In this document: positions 42,601 to 56,400 of the stretch, in pieces
Layout of the letters: each line of letters starts with the position of its first letter
Position numbering within the stretch: position 1 is the stretch's first letter
NCBI RefSeq assembly: GCF_963678635.1
Contig: NC_087066.1
Coordinates: 21,113,996 to 21,177,995 of the forward strand
Direction of reading: 5' to 3'
DNA: 64,000 nucleotides
DNA from: Symsagittifera roscoffensis
Taxonomy: Eukaryota; Xenacoelomorpha; Acoela; Convolutidae
The notes under the pieces: model-generated
Seen by the model: the letters and a program-made list of their open reading frames with translations, nothing else
What the model was told of the DNA's origin: nothing
The model's database searches: none
Program-made: the position numbers and the translations under genes

Positions 42601-43215
42601 GGCTTTCCGCCAAGGGAACACGCGAGTCTTTTGGTACTCTCTTGAGTACTCGAACATTTGAGATGGCTGTATTAACATAATTGTCTAGCACTAAATCATT
42701 ACCTATTGTTGCTTTATTAACAGATTTTACATCAACGCATAAAATGCACTGAAACCATTGGGTTTTCTTAGTCGCTAAGAGAAATTTTTACACAATTGAT
42801 ATGATACCAACTAGAACAACAATCACATCCAAACCAATTTATCAGTCCTGAAGGTTTTAAGCAATCTTTGCCTGTACACTCTTTGTTGTTTTTCCTCATC
42901 TTGACGCAGCATAAAGTTAAAAAAAGGATTTTGACTGGAATTTAGAGGACTGAACTAACCCATGATAAGCGGTTAGTGGGAATTTTATAAATCAGCAAAT
43001 AAAATAATATAAGACAATTAAATTAGTTTAACTTTTAAAATCGATTTACAAAAATCAAAAACAAGGAACAATCTCACCCGAGCTCAGTAGGTCCAGCGGT
43101 GCACCACCAGACTCTTTAAGCCAGTTCAAGTTTCCCATCTCCCCTCAGAAAGGCACTTGACAGACCTGTCAGTAAAATCCCAGGGCGCTCCACAAACAGG
43201 AACAAACATCAAGCA
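42601..43215. repeat. Dispersed repeat, locus 2 (modules P then Q)
   Basis: 42601-42810 (TTTCCGCCAAGGGAACACGCG and TTTACACAATTGATATGATA) resembles 35018-35250. 42890-43215 (CGAGCTCAGTAGGTCCAGCG) resembles 34700-34990. The module order is the reverse of locus 1. Confidence 0.6.
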
Positions 43216-43402
43216 TAACAAAGCCTAATTGTTGTGATAAACTTATTAAATAGATTGGTTATATTTGATGTTTGTTCCTGTTTGTGGAGCGCCCTCTGAG
43301 ATATTTTACTGACAGGTATGTCAAGTGCCTTTCTGTGGGGAGTTGGGAAACTGGAACTGGCTTGAAGAGTCTGGTGGTGGAAGTTAATCACAACAATTAG
43401 GC
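43104..43402. repeat. Interleaved inverted repeats
   Basis: Arm 43104-43212 (starts CCACCAGACTC) is the inverse of 43264-43378 (ends GAGTCTGGTGG). A second arm, 43221-43242 (GCCTAATTGTTGTGAT), is the inverse of 43381-43402. The order is L1-L2-L1'-L2', so the two palindromes interleave rather than nest. The arms differ by several substitutions and small indels. Confidence 0.85.
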
Positions 43403-43407
43403 TAACT

Positions 43408-43446
43408 CGTGTATGGAATTAATTGGTCTGATTAGTTCCATACACG
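43408..43446. repeat. 11-bp perfect hairpin
   Basis: CGTGTATGGAA at 43408-43418 pairs with TTCCATACACG at 43436-43446 across a 17-base loop. Confidence 0.85.
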
Positions 43447-43545
43447 ATTTTTAACAGTCTGCTCAAAATTCGTATTTTGTCAATATTTCATTAACCAAAA
43501 CTAGTCCGGACCAGTTTATAGACAGAACATTCGGGACTGTGCTTT

Positions 43546-43576
43546 GCTACGACCAGTCTAAATTGCTGGCCGTAGC
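43546..43576. repeat. 11-bp hairpin
   Basis: GCTACGACCAG at 43546-43556 pairs with CTGGCCGTAGC at 43566-43576 (one mismatch) across 9 bases. It lies just before a tRNA-like module. Confidence 0.8.
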
Positions 43577-43583
43577 ACGACGT

Positions 43584-43650
43584 ATCTGGCGGAGAGGTAA
43601 CTTACTGCGTGAGACCGCAAGTGGCTGGGGTTCGAATCCTGCCGGGACCT
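43584..43650 (+). repeat. tRNA-like module
   Basis: TCTGGCGGAGAGGTAACTTA resembles an A box and GGTTCGAATCC is a perfect B box. The T stem and acceptor do not pair, so it is not a working tRNA gene but a tRNA-derived repeat head. Confidence 0.6.
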
Positions 43651-44385
43651 GTTTTTCTTTGTAAACTATTGTTCAATTTTCAGGGCTATCGTCCGTCTGT
43701 TCATTTTTGTTGGCTTAGTTCTCAGAGCGAGACTTGTCTGAAGGCTCAGCTTTCATCCAAGTTGCTGTTACCCCCATGCTTGACGATAAAGCCCGGGAGT
43801 TTGATACCAGTCGAGACGTCTTTTTTTTGCAAATAGGAAAATTTTCGGTTAATTTAGTTTATCATCGGTCTGCTTATTTTTGTCGGCTTAATTCAGCAGA
43901 AATGTATATTTTGAAAATACGGTTTTTTTTTCTAATATTCCGAATGCACACTGTAATTTTCTATGGATGCAGGCAATTTTGATCCGGATGTTTTGGGCTT
44001 TCTTTGCATTTTTTTATTGACAAAAAAAACAATTTTTGAAGTTTTTTTCAATTTACGTTTGATTTTAATCACAGTCGTTCATATTTGTATCGCAAGTGGT
44101 GCGAAGCTCAGCTTCGCTTCTTTTTATTTATTTGGTTCAAATATTTTCATATTTATATTTGATTTACAAAGGCTGGGCATCGGTATGCAACGCCTTCTGT
44201 GAACTGCTGATTGTCAATAGTTGGCGATACAGAAACACAGCTAATTCTCAAAAGTTGCCGATAAGCCTAATTTATCGTGTCAGGGAATTATACGTTTTGG
44301 TTCAAATGGGTTACATGATTAAATAAAATGGGATGAAATATTTCATTTTTTTTAGTAAATCAAACTATTTGTACTTTTCGAAGCT
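43651..44385. other. Intergenic/5' flank of NPHP1, repeat-derived
   Basis: T-rich sequence with TCTGTTCATTTTTGTTGGCTTAG-type text that recurs at 43868 and 47975, one GCGAAGC hairpin (44101-44117) and no coding signal. TTTTTTTTAG at 44346-44355 could be an acceptor for an untranslated exon leading to the NPHP1 start codon. Confidence 0.5.
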
Positions 44386-44445
44386 ATGGTCAAAAAGCGC
44401 GTCCTGGACGATAAAATCAAGGCACTAGCCACTCTTCGGAAGAAG
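44386..44445 (+). CDS. NPHP1: NPHP1 exon 1
   Basis: It starts GCTATGGTC and codes MVKKRVLDDKIKALATLRKK; the donor is GTATGAG at 44446. Phase 0. Confidence 0.75.
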
Positions 44446-47400
44446 GTATGAGTGTTTGGTGCGTTTGTGACTTATGAAGCAATTATTTTGTAACTTTTAA
44501 GCTAATTTTGAGTTTGTTCTGCTCCAGATGGACAGTGATTGGAAGGATTTAGAACGGTTAGGAAAAACAGTGAATGAAAAAACAAAGCTGAAGTTTGAAG
44601 ACGCCTTAAAGAAGTAAGAATTGGCCTTTAGTCATTTCTAATCGACTCTTTCAGTGTGCATATTTAAAATTGAATAACAGTCTGTTGTTTAAATATAACT
44701 TTGTGTAGATGCAGCGATGATTATACTCAGTTCAAGAATGCCAAGCAAGACTTAGAGGCACTGGAGGATGACCAAGAAAAGAACTTTGAGAAGAAGAAAA
44801 ATAGTGAATTGGAACTATGCAAAAAATCTATGGTATTGTGAAAGAATCTTGTTTTCAAACAATGATTTTATTGGTTTCATAGACAAGGTGTTATTTGCCA
44901 GTTTTGATAAAAGAATCAGAACTCGTTGGACCTTGTTTCAGGAGTTTCTGCTCGCTCAAATGGAAATGGCGTCAGAGAAAGAAGTTGAATTGGGCCACGA
45001 AATAGCAGATAATATCAAGTGAGTTTAGTGTGATTTGAACTTTCTCTTAATTTTCCACTTCTAAAATCTTTCTACCAATTGGCTTCAAGATAGTAAAAAT
45101 ATGTGCATTTTGCTTTAGAGATGTTATCCAGGATATTAAAAAACGCAATCTTAAAGTAGACGACGAGGAGGAAGAAAGTGACGAGGAAAACGAAGATGAC
45201 GAGGAAGATGAAACGGAACCCTTGTCTGAGAATAGAACTAATAATGAATCGAAAGATGAGGTGACGGAGAACATCGAGGAGGGAGAGAGCGATGAAGACA
45301 AGAGCGAATATACAGAATACACTGAGTATCAGGATCCGGAAAACGAATACTCAACTCTGTCCAAAACAAACCAGTCCAAAGCAAACCAAGAAGCAAATGT
45401 AGGTCATTCTGGATAAGTAGCATTCGACCTTGGGCGTATTGATAATTAATTATCTGTTAAGCAAGAGCAGTACATTGTCTTAGACGATTTCAAGACAGAT
45501 CTGAGAGGGGATTTAGATATACACAAAGGAGAAGTGCTCACCATAATTTTGAAAAGGTTCATTGTTTATTCGTTAATTATACATTTGAGTGCTTCTCGTA
45601 ACATTCTAGTCCTATTTCTTAACCTAATTTAGAGAAGATGGTTGGTGGTCTTGCAAAAATGCAAGGGGTGAACAAGGCCTGGTACCTTCAAACTATTTGA
45701 AGGTTTGTAGTTTTATCATGTATCTACTCTTGCGATCCCCTAAATAACTTTGTTCTCAGAATGGAATATGTAATCATCATCATCATATCCGATTTTTGAT
45801 TATGGTGCTGTCCCTGTCGCATTAGATGGGGTTTGCAGCACCAGACATTGTCGAACTGCAGCTCTCCATAAAATACGGTCTTGCGAGTCAGTGTGGGAAG
45901 GCAACGTTCCTTAATATCATTTTTCACACAATCTAACCAAGTCTTTCTTGGTCTCCCATGTCTTTTGATGGAGGAGATCTTCATCTTACTGGACATTTTG
46001 ATGCAAGAAGCGGAGGGAGCGCGCTCAACATGGTCAAACCATCTGAGGCGTCTGCTCCGAAGGACGTTGATAATGTCACAGAAGTAGAGTTTATGAAGAA
46101 GTGCACCTGGGTCATGAATGGTCATTTCGTTGAAGTCGTTGTAGATCTGATATGTTGGGACCCCAAGTTTCACTTCCGTGCAGCATCGTTAATCTAACAC
46201 AAGAAGAGTACACTTTTGCGCGTGTTCTGAATGAGTTTCCCCGTATAGGGAATAGTTTCCTGAATCTACACCAGGCTGAGCAACATCTGGCAGCAATTGC
46301 ACTATCACAGCCCCACCCGCACTGAGCATGTCACCAAAGTAGCAGAAAGTTGACACAACATTGAGCGTAGTGCCGTCTACATCAATCATGTTCGAAGGGC
46401 ATTCATCTGGGGCAAACACATTTCTTGTGAACCCACAATTTGCACTGAGAGCAAGCAATGCAGTTGCTTCCATCACTTTTACGTCAGACAGCACAATGGT
46501 ACTTCCCAGAGTCCTTGAGGAGATCAAGGCCGATGCCTGAGATCAGAAACGTTATCTTTTTCATCATGACTCGCGGACCTTTACTCTGCATGCAAGTTTT
46601 CCAGATCCTGAGTCTAGCGATGCATTCATCAAGCGTAGCTGCCATTTTAACTAAGTAATCCGCATAGAGGAGCTCCCAAGGCACGCCTCTACGTTGATTG
46701 AATCGCTGTGAGAGGGCCTCTAGGACGAAGATGAAGAGAAGTGGACTTAGAACAGAGTCCTGAGAAACACCGACACCGACCGTATGACTGACACCGACTG
46801 TACACCGACACCAACTGTACTGACCGTTTGCTCGAAAAATTCAAAGTGAGTGTCGGTGTATATCAGGGATCTGTTCTAAGTCCACTTCTCTTGATCCTCG
46901 TCCTAGAGCCCCCCTCACAGCGATTCAACCATTCTAAATTACCAGAAATGTAATGGGATTTCTTAATTTACTTACGCGTATAAGGGTGTTAAATTTAATG
47001 CTATGTAAAACTTACATTTGCCGCCTAAATAGGGTTGGTCGTTAGTATGTGATACATGCAAGTTCTTCTAATGGCGGTTTTTTGCAGAAACTTTCGGAAG
47101 ATTTTTTTCTTTCGGCTTAATTTTCTATTGCTTTTTTCTTTTGGTTTCCCGTCAATTTTTGTAATCGAAGCAATTTTGATTATTCATTTTAGCAAGCTCG
47201 CGAGCAACTTCACCGACCCTCTTTATTAAAAAATATGAAAGTTTTCATTTTTGGAATTGTTACGCTGCGATAGCAAGGGTATTGCAAATGGATACCAGCC
47301 TGCTTTTCTCGTAAACAACTTTGTCCACAGGACCTCATTGAGCTGGTGCCTTGGTTCATAATGAATTCATAATTTGTATTGTCTCTTGCACGCTTACACT

Positions 47401-50400
47401 GGTGGTAGCGAATACGCCTGGGACGTCAAAGGTCCTGGGTTCGAATCTGACCAGGACCATTTTTTCAAACGGTAATGGTTCCGCTTCAAAAAAATTTCGT
47501 CTTATCATTTGTCTTCGTATGTTTTTTCGGCTTAGATGCCACATCTAAAAAACGTTTATTTTAGCTGTATATAATTTTAACTGCAGTTGTTTTATGTATG
47601 TTAAAAATCCGGCCGAATCGAAATTTGCTTTTCACAATGGTTGTAATTTAACCAGCTCGATTTGTTCAATTTTTTTTTGGCTTTCAATTAATAGCGACTT
47701 AGTGGGCTCTTGCGTCGTTACGTCCGAAAAAAGGTGTTGTGCTCGTGTGTGTGCTCTGACGTGAATAGAGACTTGATATTTTTGATAAGCTTGAGTTTTT
47801 CGTCTTTGTTACAGCTTGGTAATTATAAATTCAAATCAAATCAACCATCAGGCGCATCTGAAGTAGAGAGGTAAAACAACTGTTTGAGACGGTGAAAATT
47901 TGCAATTCGAATCCGGCCTTGCCTTTTTTTTGGAAACTAGAGTTTTTGTGCTTTTTCGGATAATCGTCCCTCTGTTTATTTTTGTTGGCTCAGTTCGCGT
48001 GGCTTGATGGTTCAGCTTTATTCCAACTTGCTGTAGGCCCCATGCTGATGTAGATCAGAAATTAGAGTTTTAAAAATGGAAAAGTTTTGCTCATACTTTC
48101 TCAACGTTTTCTAAGGTACTTATTCATTGAATTTATCGTGTAAAGTTTCGCCGGCGTCTAATGCAGTATTAATTTTTTTTTCTATACACTTGCGATCAGC
48201 TTAGTGTTTTGTTACGAACCTTCTTTTTTTCTTATCTAACTCACAAATAAAAGTGTTAATTGAAAGTGTTCACTTATTTGGAAATTTCACTGTAGCATTG
48301 GAAATTGCATGACATGTGTGCTCTGCTTTATTTGGGGCTAGTGTTTGTTTAATGCCTTTTAAGCTTTCCTGACCGAGTGGTTAGTGTGCGAGACTCTTAA
48401 GCTCTAGGTCGCAGATTCGATTCTCAGAGGTAACCGAAAATTTCTAATTCGAGGCCTATTTCTAATTTTTCAGTGCACTTTATAGAGCTGCGTTTTGTCG
48501 TATTCTCGTAAGTGCTTGCTCAGCGAAGGTTTGCCTCTGTGTAAAGATCAAGTCGCTTATTTATTTCACTTTTGAGCTGTAAAAAACTTGCTTACATTTG
48601 TTGTTTACCCAGCCAACGTTTCTCTTAGCGATGGAAAGATTGAAAGATATGTTTGTTTTCTCGGTTCACGTCTTCTTGTTCTAAGTATTTTTTGTCTCAG
48701 TTTCTAGCAATTAATTGTCATAATTTTCTTAAACTTGCAAGAGCAAGTATATTGTAATCAGGACCTAGACTTTTTTCTCGTAAACAACTTTTACAAATCT
48801 TACTTGCTATATTAATGAATGAAACTTCCAGGTTCGTTCACACTTAAAGTTAACGTGGTCGCTTTTGCACCCTAAGATCTGTGCATACTAAGATCTGAAA
48901 GTGAAATTGTTTTGCGGTAAAAATGAATGGTGGGATTTTCGTTTGTCTGCCCTAGCTCCGTCGGCTTAGTTGCCACCTTAAGGATTTTTTGTGCTGTACG
49001 AAACTTTCATAAAAGTTGCAAGTATTGTTCACTGTAGTTTCTCGAGGAAGTAGAAGTTTGCTCGAAAATCGTAGGCTGTTTTCCGCTGTGCAAGTTTCAT
49101 TCAAGTGCTAGTTTAGTGTTCAAATGTTTTGCTTGGCACATTTGCTTAAAATGAACTTTTATCGAGATATACGAAAATTTTGGAAGACCCTGCTTTTTTT
49201 CAAGATTTATCATTTTTTCGACTCATTATTTTAAAAATTTTGTGTTGTATCGCAAGTTATGCGAAGTTCCGCTTCGCCGCTGTGTTATATCGGTTTAATA
49301 AATTGTATAATTAACCCACAATATGAAACAGAGTCGTAACCTTTTTATGACTAGTCTGTTTTCATATGATCTATATTATAATCCTCGAGTATAAAAACTT
49401 TCATTTTTGAAGCAATCATTTAAGAAATTTTAACAGTTTGTTCGTTAAAAGTATCAAAAGAGGTTTTTGCGTGAGCAGTTCGAAACTTTGAGTATGTATA
49501 CTTTTTTCCATTTTGACTCCACAGAATTTTCTGTCAGCACTCACGAGATTTTACGAATCTGCATTTTGAATTATAATGTAGTCCAAATTCCAACACCTCC
49601 CTCTTTTTAATCCTCTCCGTTTTGAGCCTGGAAATTGAATAAAACTATGCACTTAGCTGAAAAAAATTTCCCGCAGTTTTGCTACGAAGCCATAACTGGT
49701 TGCAACAAATTTGTGTTTATCAAAAATTCACCTAAAGTCGACAATTTTTTTTTCTTTTGCACGGTTCTGAAATTTAGTCAGAAATTGTTTTACTGTGTTA
49801 AACTTGATTTCCTGTTTCTAAAAGTGGTTCATTCGTTAATAGTTCTTGCAGGTAATGAAAGCGAACAGGGTTTTCCTCGATACCGGCTGACAGGACTTAT
49901 TTGAGTCTTTTTATGATACGCAAAAAATTGATTGTAACAATTATGCAATTATTAGTAGTACATAACCAACCTAAGTAGAACAAAAAAAAACTGGAAAAAT
50001 GCCAAAAATTGGAAATCAATCAATTGACAGTTAAAATTTTAACTTTAACGTCCTTTGGTTTGCGAGTTATTTTGCACGTTTCTTTTTCAGTCTTGGATAT
50101 GACTAAACTGTTTTTTTTAAAGTAGCCATTGAGATTTCTACTAATAATTGAATGCCATGGGCGTATGGATGTTCTCCGTCATCACAAAAATCCAATCTTT
50201 GCAAGCACAATTTTTCCTAAGCAATGTTTAGTATGGTGAGTTCAGTGTTATTTTGATTGCGGCCATAAAAGCCTGTTTAATATGGTGAGTTCAGTGTTAT
50301 TTTGAGTGCGGCCATAAAAGCCTATTCACAGGAGATGTGTACAAACTGATATGAATATTATTAATGGATGTCTCAATATTTAAGGACTGTTTGCTAGATT

Positions 50401-53400
50401 GTTTTCTGATTAGGCACCCGTCAATACAATTGTGTCCCACATGCATATATTGAGTTTCACATTAAACGAATGCTTGTCAACAATGCTATTAAGGCCATTT
50501 ACAGTAGCCGGAAAATAAACGTATCACGGTTAGTGGCATCAATATCTTGTTGATTAATTGTTCTGTATGAACTGTCCGATATTATAAGGTTGTTTTTAGT
50601 CGAATACTTGCTTGTTTCTGTTCCTTATCAACATTTATTGAAGTGTTGAAAAAATGAATACTTATTGTTTCTGTTCCATAAGGTTGTCTGTTTTGATAAC
50701 TTTGTTGTCGAAAAAGTTATTCGTTTTTTTCCCGTCTTGTAATAGTTTCCTGTTGTTGATGCAGCTTCTGCTGTTTTAAAAATAAGATTCATATGAACTA
50801 GCTTCTGATTTCTTCATCTAGCAATATTGCAACATTTTGGTCTCTAGAGATAGGTCCGTTTTGTTCATAATTGCTAGGCAAGCCATGGTTCCGTTATATT
50901 TTGCTGTTGTACCGGTACAATTATTCCGGTAAACATGTTTCGTTATTTTTGGAAGCTCGGCATTGATTTTTCCAGAAATAGTGGAGCGAAGCTCTGCTTT
51001 GCTGCTGTGCGATGTATGATCGAGAATTCTGTACTGGAAAAAAGACATTGAATTCATGGTGTAATAAAAATCTGTTAAAATTGTTCATGTGTACTATGTA
51101 ATATGTCTATCGGTCAAATTTCAATGCTCGGCTCTTTTGCAGCTCAAGGTTTCTGCCGAGACAAAGGCAGCGGACGAAGAGGCTGATGATGAAGCCGAAT
51201 ATGATTCAGAGGAATACGAAGAGGAAGAAGACGACGAGGAAGAGGATTATTCAGACATGGAAGATGAAGGTATTGTCATTTTGCTTGTGGTACTAAACTT
51301 TTTGATGAAATTCAGTGTGGTTTTATTTTTTTAAACTTTTTTTTTGGCTTTATTTGTGGTTTTCTTTTTTTACCTGCCTAAAAATGCTACGGACAGAAAA
51401 AAAGACTTTTTTCTTTGACCAGCCAAACCTTACGGATCAATCAACAAATGTTGTTTTCTGATACATTTGGCTATTTTTTCTTCGTTTATTCAAAGATCAA
51501 AGATTTTTTTAACGTAAAGAAGCAATTTTCTTTGCTCAAGTTTTTAGGTCTATTATTAGTGTATCTAGATTCAATTTCAAATAGCACGAGCTTATTTGAT
51601 TGCGCATTTACAATGCAATCAAATAGATAAGTCCAAATGGTATTGTTTTATTGGCTATTGCAAGTGAATCTTAGCCGGAATGTCTGTGGGTTGAATACCG
51701 TTGTATCTCGATTTCTTTCGGCTTAATGATCAGCATTTTTTTTGTTTCATTTGTGCGGCTGAGTTTCATTCGAGTTAATTCAGTTTTAGAATTTTTCGTG
51801 ATATTGTGTTGCTATTAAGCAACAAGAATGACTTTTGGAGTTTTTTTTTCTAAGATTTTTTAAAATTTCATAAATGGACTAGTCTGTAGATTTTTAATTA
51901 CGCTTGCGCCTAGCAAGAGTTATCAAATCGGAACACTTTTTTCGGGTTAGCAATTTGTTTAACAGAATCACTTGGTATCTTGATTCATAATGAATTTAAA
52001 TTTCTAGGAGTCTCCGGCACGCTTAGTCTGGAGGTAACGATTACACCTGGGACAGCAAAGGTCCTGGGTTCGAATCTGAGTCGGAACTGTTCTTTTTTTT
52101 TCAAACGGAAAATATACCGTTTCACAAAAATTGTCGGCTTATTCTTTTTCTGTTTTTTTTCGGCTTTGTGTACACCTCTTTTTTGCCACGCCGTAGAATT
52201 TTTTGCTGTATGCAGTTTTCATTGTAGTTGCCTTTTATGTTTGAGAGTAATGAACGTAGTGAAGACTCTTATATAGGTTTTGCTGATTTTTATTGTTTAA
52301 AGTCTTAGAATTTGTTCAAGCTCAATTTTGATTTTTCGCGGTTTGACTTGTAATTTCTTTTCAAGTTCAGTGCCTTTCTATTGTTAAGAGGAGCGCAAAC
52401 CCCGCTATCGAACAGCAAAATTGTAAAGATCACGAAACACGTGATCGACTTCTAATTTTGAAAAGTTAATTTTGAAGTTAGTTATCAGATTTCCCAGCGA
52501 AATAATAGTTTTACCTATTGATTCAGTTTCTCAAATTGGATTAATTTTAATTTAAGTGTCCAGCATAAAGTCTACAATTTCAAAGAGCTTTAAGGCCATC
52601 TATTTTTTTCTTTGAAGTTGAAAAGTTGAAGATTTTTGAAAAATCAAGTTGGTTTTTTCTTTTCAGTTTCCTTGCGTTCATTACTTTTTTCAACTTTCAG
52701 TTGGCTATGTTTTGGTTCAGTTCCAGTGTGTTTGCTCAAAGATGGTCGGCTTAGTTGTCATATTACTGATTTTTTTTTGTGCTGTGAGTCACCTTCAATG
52801 TAGTTGAAATTTTGTTCCGTTGCTAGTTACCCTTGCGATAAGCAAGGGTACTGCAATCGGGTACTAGGCTTTTCCCGTAACCAACTTAGTTGACAGAATG
52901 GTCAATTTAATAGGAATGGTAAATATCACTTCTGACATGCTCAAATTCTAGAAATGCATTTAAAATACCATCATTTGTGTAGTGATAAGGTAAAGACTGT
53001 TTAGGTTGAGATTATTTTTTATTAAAAAATTCAATTTTTTTTTTACGGGTTCGTTGTTTTTGTCCGAGTTTCTGTCGGTTCACTTTCATTTTTTTAAACG
53101 GACACTTTTTGAAATCTTTTATGGTTTTATTGGCTTAATTTTGACGCATGGGCTTTGTTCCAATATAAGCCGTTTTTAAAATAAATCGTGGGAAGCTCTG
53201 CTTCGGCTGTGTGGAAAATATAGCAAAAAGCTTTAGCTGTTTTTCAGTTCCCCTCTTAATTTTCTGAAACTCAATTCACGAAAGCCTGTTTAAAGTGTCT
53301 CTGATGTTCTTAACTGCAATAAAACGTTTCAGCGTGAGCAATTTTAAAAAGCTTTTCTCTTCATTTTGCCGTATGAACAATTTTTTGCATTTGCGAGCGA

Positions 53401-56400
53401 ATTGTTTTTAGTAACCTTTTTTTTCTAAACCAACTTGCTAATAAAAAGCTCATTTGGTGGATGTTTCTGTGTATCTCCATGCTCTGGCAATTTAATAGCA
53501 TCTGTAGCTGTCGTTTTGGTGCCTAGAGTTAGTTGAGTGCCAAGCGACCGTTCTATTCAGAGGACGCAAGATTCCTATATAAATATCGTAAATGAAATTC
53601 TGGCACTTTGAAAATTTTTATTTTTGAATAATCGATGAACGTCGTTGCGATAATTAAATGTCGCGGTTATCTTCGGTGAATATAGGTCGGGAAGATTTTT
53701 TTTGTTTGTTTTTTTTCCAGGAAAAGTCTTGAAGTTTGGTCAGGCTCAAATTCACTTTTTCGCGGTTTGACTTTTGATTTCTGTTTAATTTCAGTTCTTT
53801 TCCTTTGTTAAAAGGAAAAGGAAGGCAAACTCCACTATCGAACAGCAAAAGCGTTATTGTCGCGAAAACCTAATCGTCTTCTAGTTTCGAAAGCGGAAAT
53901 TACTTCAAAGAATTGCCAGCGAAATAAATTTTTTTTCCAGTTTTCTCAAATTGGGTCAGTTTTATTGAAAAATTGCCTATCAAACATTTTTCCATAGTTT
54001 CAAAGATCTCGAATGGCATCTATTTTTTTGAAATCCAAAAGTCGAGTTTTTAAAAAAATATATGTATTTTTTTGTTCAATTGCCTTCATTGACTATTTTC
54101 CAACTGCCTGTTGGCTATGGTTTTAAAGGCAATTTTACTGCTTAGCATTGGCAGTAAAAAAAGCTATTTTTGAAGCCACTGTGGCACAGATGCGAGGACG
54201 CGAGACTCCTAATCTCCAGGTTGCCGGTTTGATTCCGGCACAGCAAAAGTTTAATTTTTCATGGCTTATTTTTACTGTTATTTTGCTGTTTTTTTCTTGA
54301 AAGCTTTTTTATAACATGATTTCTAAGGTTTTTCCTTAGTGGAAGATTTAAGCCGATGAAGTTTTTCTTTGAAACCCAAAAATTACAGTTTGTTTGTATT
54401 CCTTGATTAAACGTGCGAGCGTTATTGTATTAGTACTAGCCTTCTTTTTTTAAACCTAACTCGCAAAAAAGTGCTCATTAAAAGTGTTCCCTTACAAGGA
54501 TGTTTCACTCTAGCATTGGAAATTGCATAGCGTCTGTTTTCTACTTTATTTGGGTCTATTGTTTGTCCGTTATTAAGTATTCGTGGCTGAGTGGTTAGTG
54601 CGGGAGACTCAGAATTTCTAGGTCGTAGTTGGTAGTAGGTTCAAATCCGGGGCGTAGCCGTTTCTTTTATTTATTTGAGACTTATTCGTAGCTTTTCTTA
54701 TTGCACTTAATATAGCTGCCTTATAGAGCGTTTTTATAGTGCTGCTATTGTTTGCAAAGCACAGCTTCGCCTCTGTCTGTGTCGTTAATATTTTTCCGAC
54801 TGTCTGTTGACTATCTTTTTTTGTTAAATAAATCGAGGGAAGCTCTGTTTCGCCTATGTGTGGAAAACATAACAAAAGGCTTTGGCCGTTTTTCAGTTCC
54901 CCTTCTAATTTTTCTGAATCTCAATTCACGAAAGCCTGTTTAAAATGTCTCTGATGTTCTTAACTGCAATAAAACGTGTGAGCGTGAGCAATTTTTTTTT
55001 ATTTTTCTCTTCATTTTGCCGTATGAACAATTTTTTTTGCATTTGCGAGCGCAGTGTGTTAGCATGAACCTTTTTTGCTAACCCAACTTGCAAATAAAAG
55101 TGCTCATTATGTGGCACTTTTGCTATAATATTGATCTCCTAAATTTCAGTGGCTGGTGTTTGTGGCTATTGTTTGCTGATTGTTAACCGATCGTGACAGA
55201 GGTTAGCGTATAAGATTCCTACTCTCTAGGTCACTGTTTCGCATCCGGCAGAATTGTTCTTAGTTACTCCAGCCTTATTTTCATAAAGCTGTTTTCGTGG
55301 CATTTTCGCTAGTTTTGGGAAGCGCAGTAAACAATTTTTTGTAATTTTACGAGGGCAGTGGGAAACTGGAAAAGTGCCAAGACGTTATTGAACGCGAGTA
55401 AACTTTGAGATAGCTGTTTTGATTGAAAAAAAGATGGCATTTGAATTATCAGAAATCATTTGAATCTTCGGATTAATTGAGCAATCTACCCCCGTAATCT
55501 CCAATTGAGCCATCTACACCAAGCAAAAACAGTAAACCGATAGATGAACGAAATACGTTATCGAAGAGGGTTGATGCGTTCATCGCACGCAATCATTTGA
55601 CCGAATCGAGCTGGCTGTATACGAGTGTCATAAATATCCTTTTGCGATTTTTTGTTTGGGCGACTTTCGCCTCGGGGAAAGCAAGTTACCAGGGTTGGTG
55701 CTCTAGCTTTGTATCTGAATGCCGAAAATCAATCTCCTCAGCGCCTTATCATTATTATACGCAATAGTATTTTTTTGTTTAAGACACAAAATACTTCCAG
55801 AGTGAAGAAAAATCACTAAAATTGGTGCATATTGAGCCGAACCAGTTTTAGTGATTTTTTTCACCCTGAAATTATTTTGATATTTTGAATTTTGTTGTTC
55901 GAAAATTGTTGGAAAATCTGGCTCATGTTTTCGCATCTTTCAAACTAATTTCAAGCGGTTATTTCACTTGCGAGCTTGGCTCTTTTTCCATACCCCGCCC
56001 TTAATTTTTTTCTGAAATTCATTTGATTAACATCTATTTAAAAGCTTTTTTTCATGTTTAAACTGCACTAAAACGTGACAGCGTGAACAGGTGAACAAAT
56101 TTTTACATTTCTTACATGCAAAACGCCGTGTGAATAATTTACGAGCAGTTTCTTTTTTAATTTTGCGAGGGGATTGGGAAACTTGAAGAGAGCCGCGAGC
56201 GTTAGTGTATGAGTACGAACCTTCTTTTTTTCTATCACAATTCGGAAATAAAAGTGTTCTTTGAAAATGTTTTATAAGGAAATTTCACTGTATCATTGGA
56301 AATGTTACAGAATCTGTTTTCTGCTTTATTTCTGGCTGATGTTTGTAACTAATCAAGCGTACGTGGCTGAGTGATTAGTGCGCGATACTTGAAATTGCAG

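Larger units (their letters stand above)
45703..51142 (+). other. NPHP1 intron 7, repeat-filled
   Basis: About 5.4 kb of T-rich sequence. It holds an RTE-type LINE fragment (45724-46935), tRNA-like modules (47389, 47850, 48367), two GCGAAGC hairpins (49261, 50986), recurring GGGTATTGCAAATGG / CTCGTAAACAACTT text (47276, 48748), and a 49-bp tandem repeat (50229-50327). I see no exon between 45703 and 51142. Confidence 0.6.

Noticed and set aside
43584-43650. Functional tRNA gene
   Set aside because: A and B boxes are present, but the T stem has mismatches and no 7-bp acceptor stem pairs.
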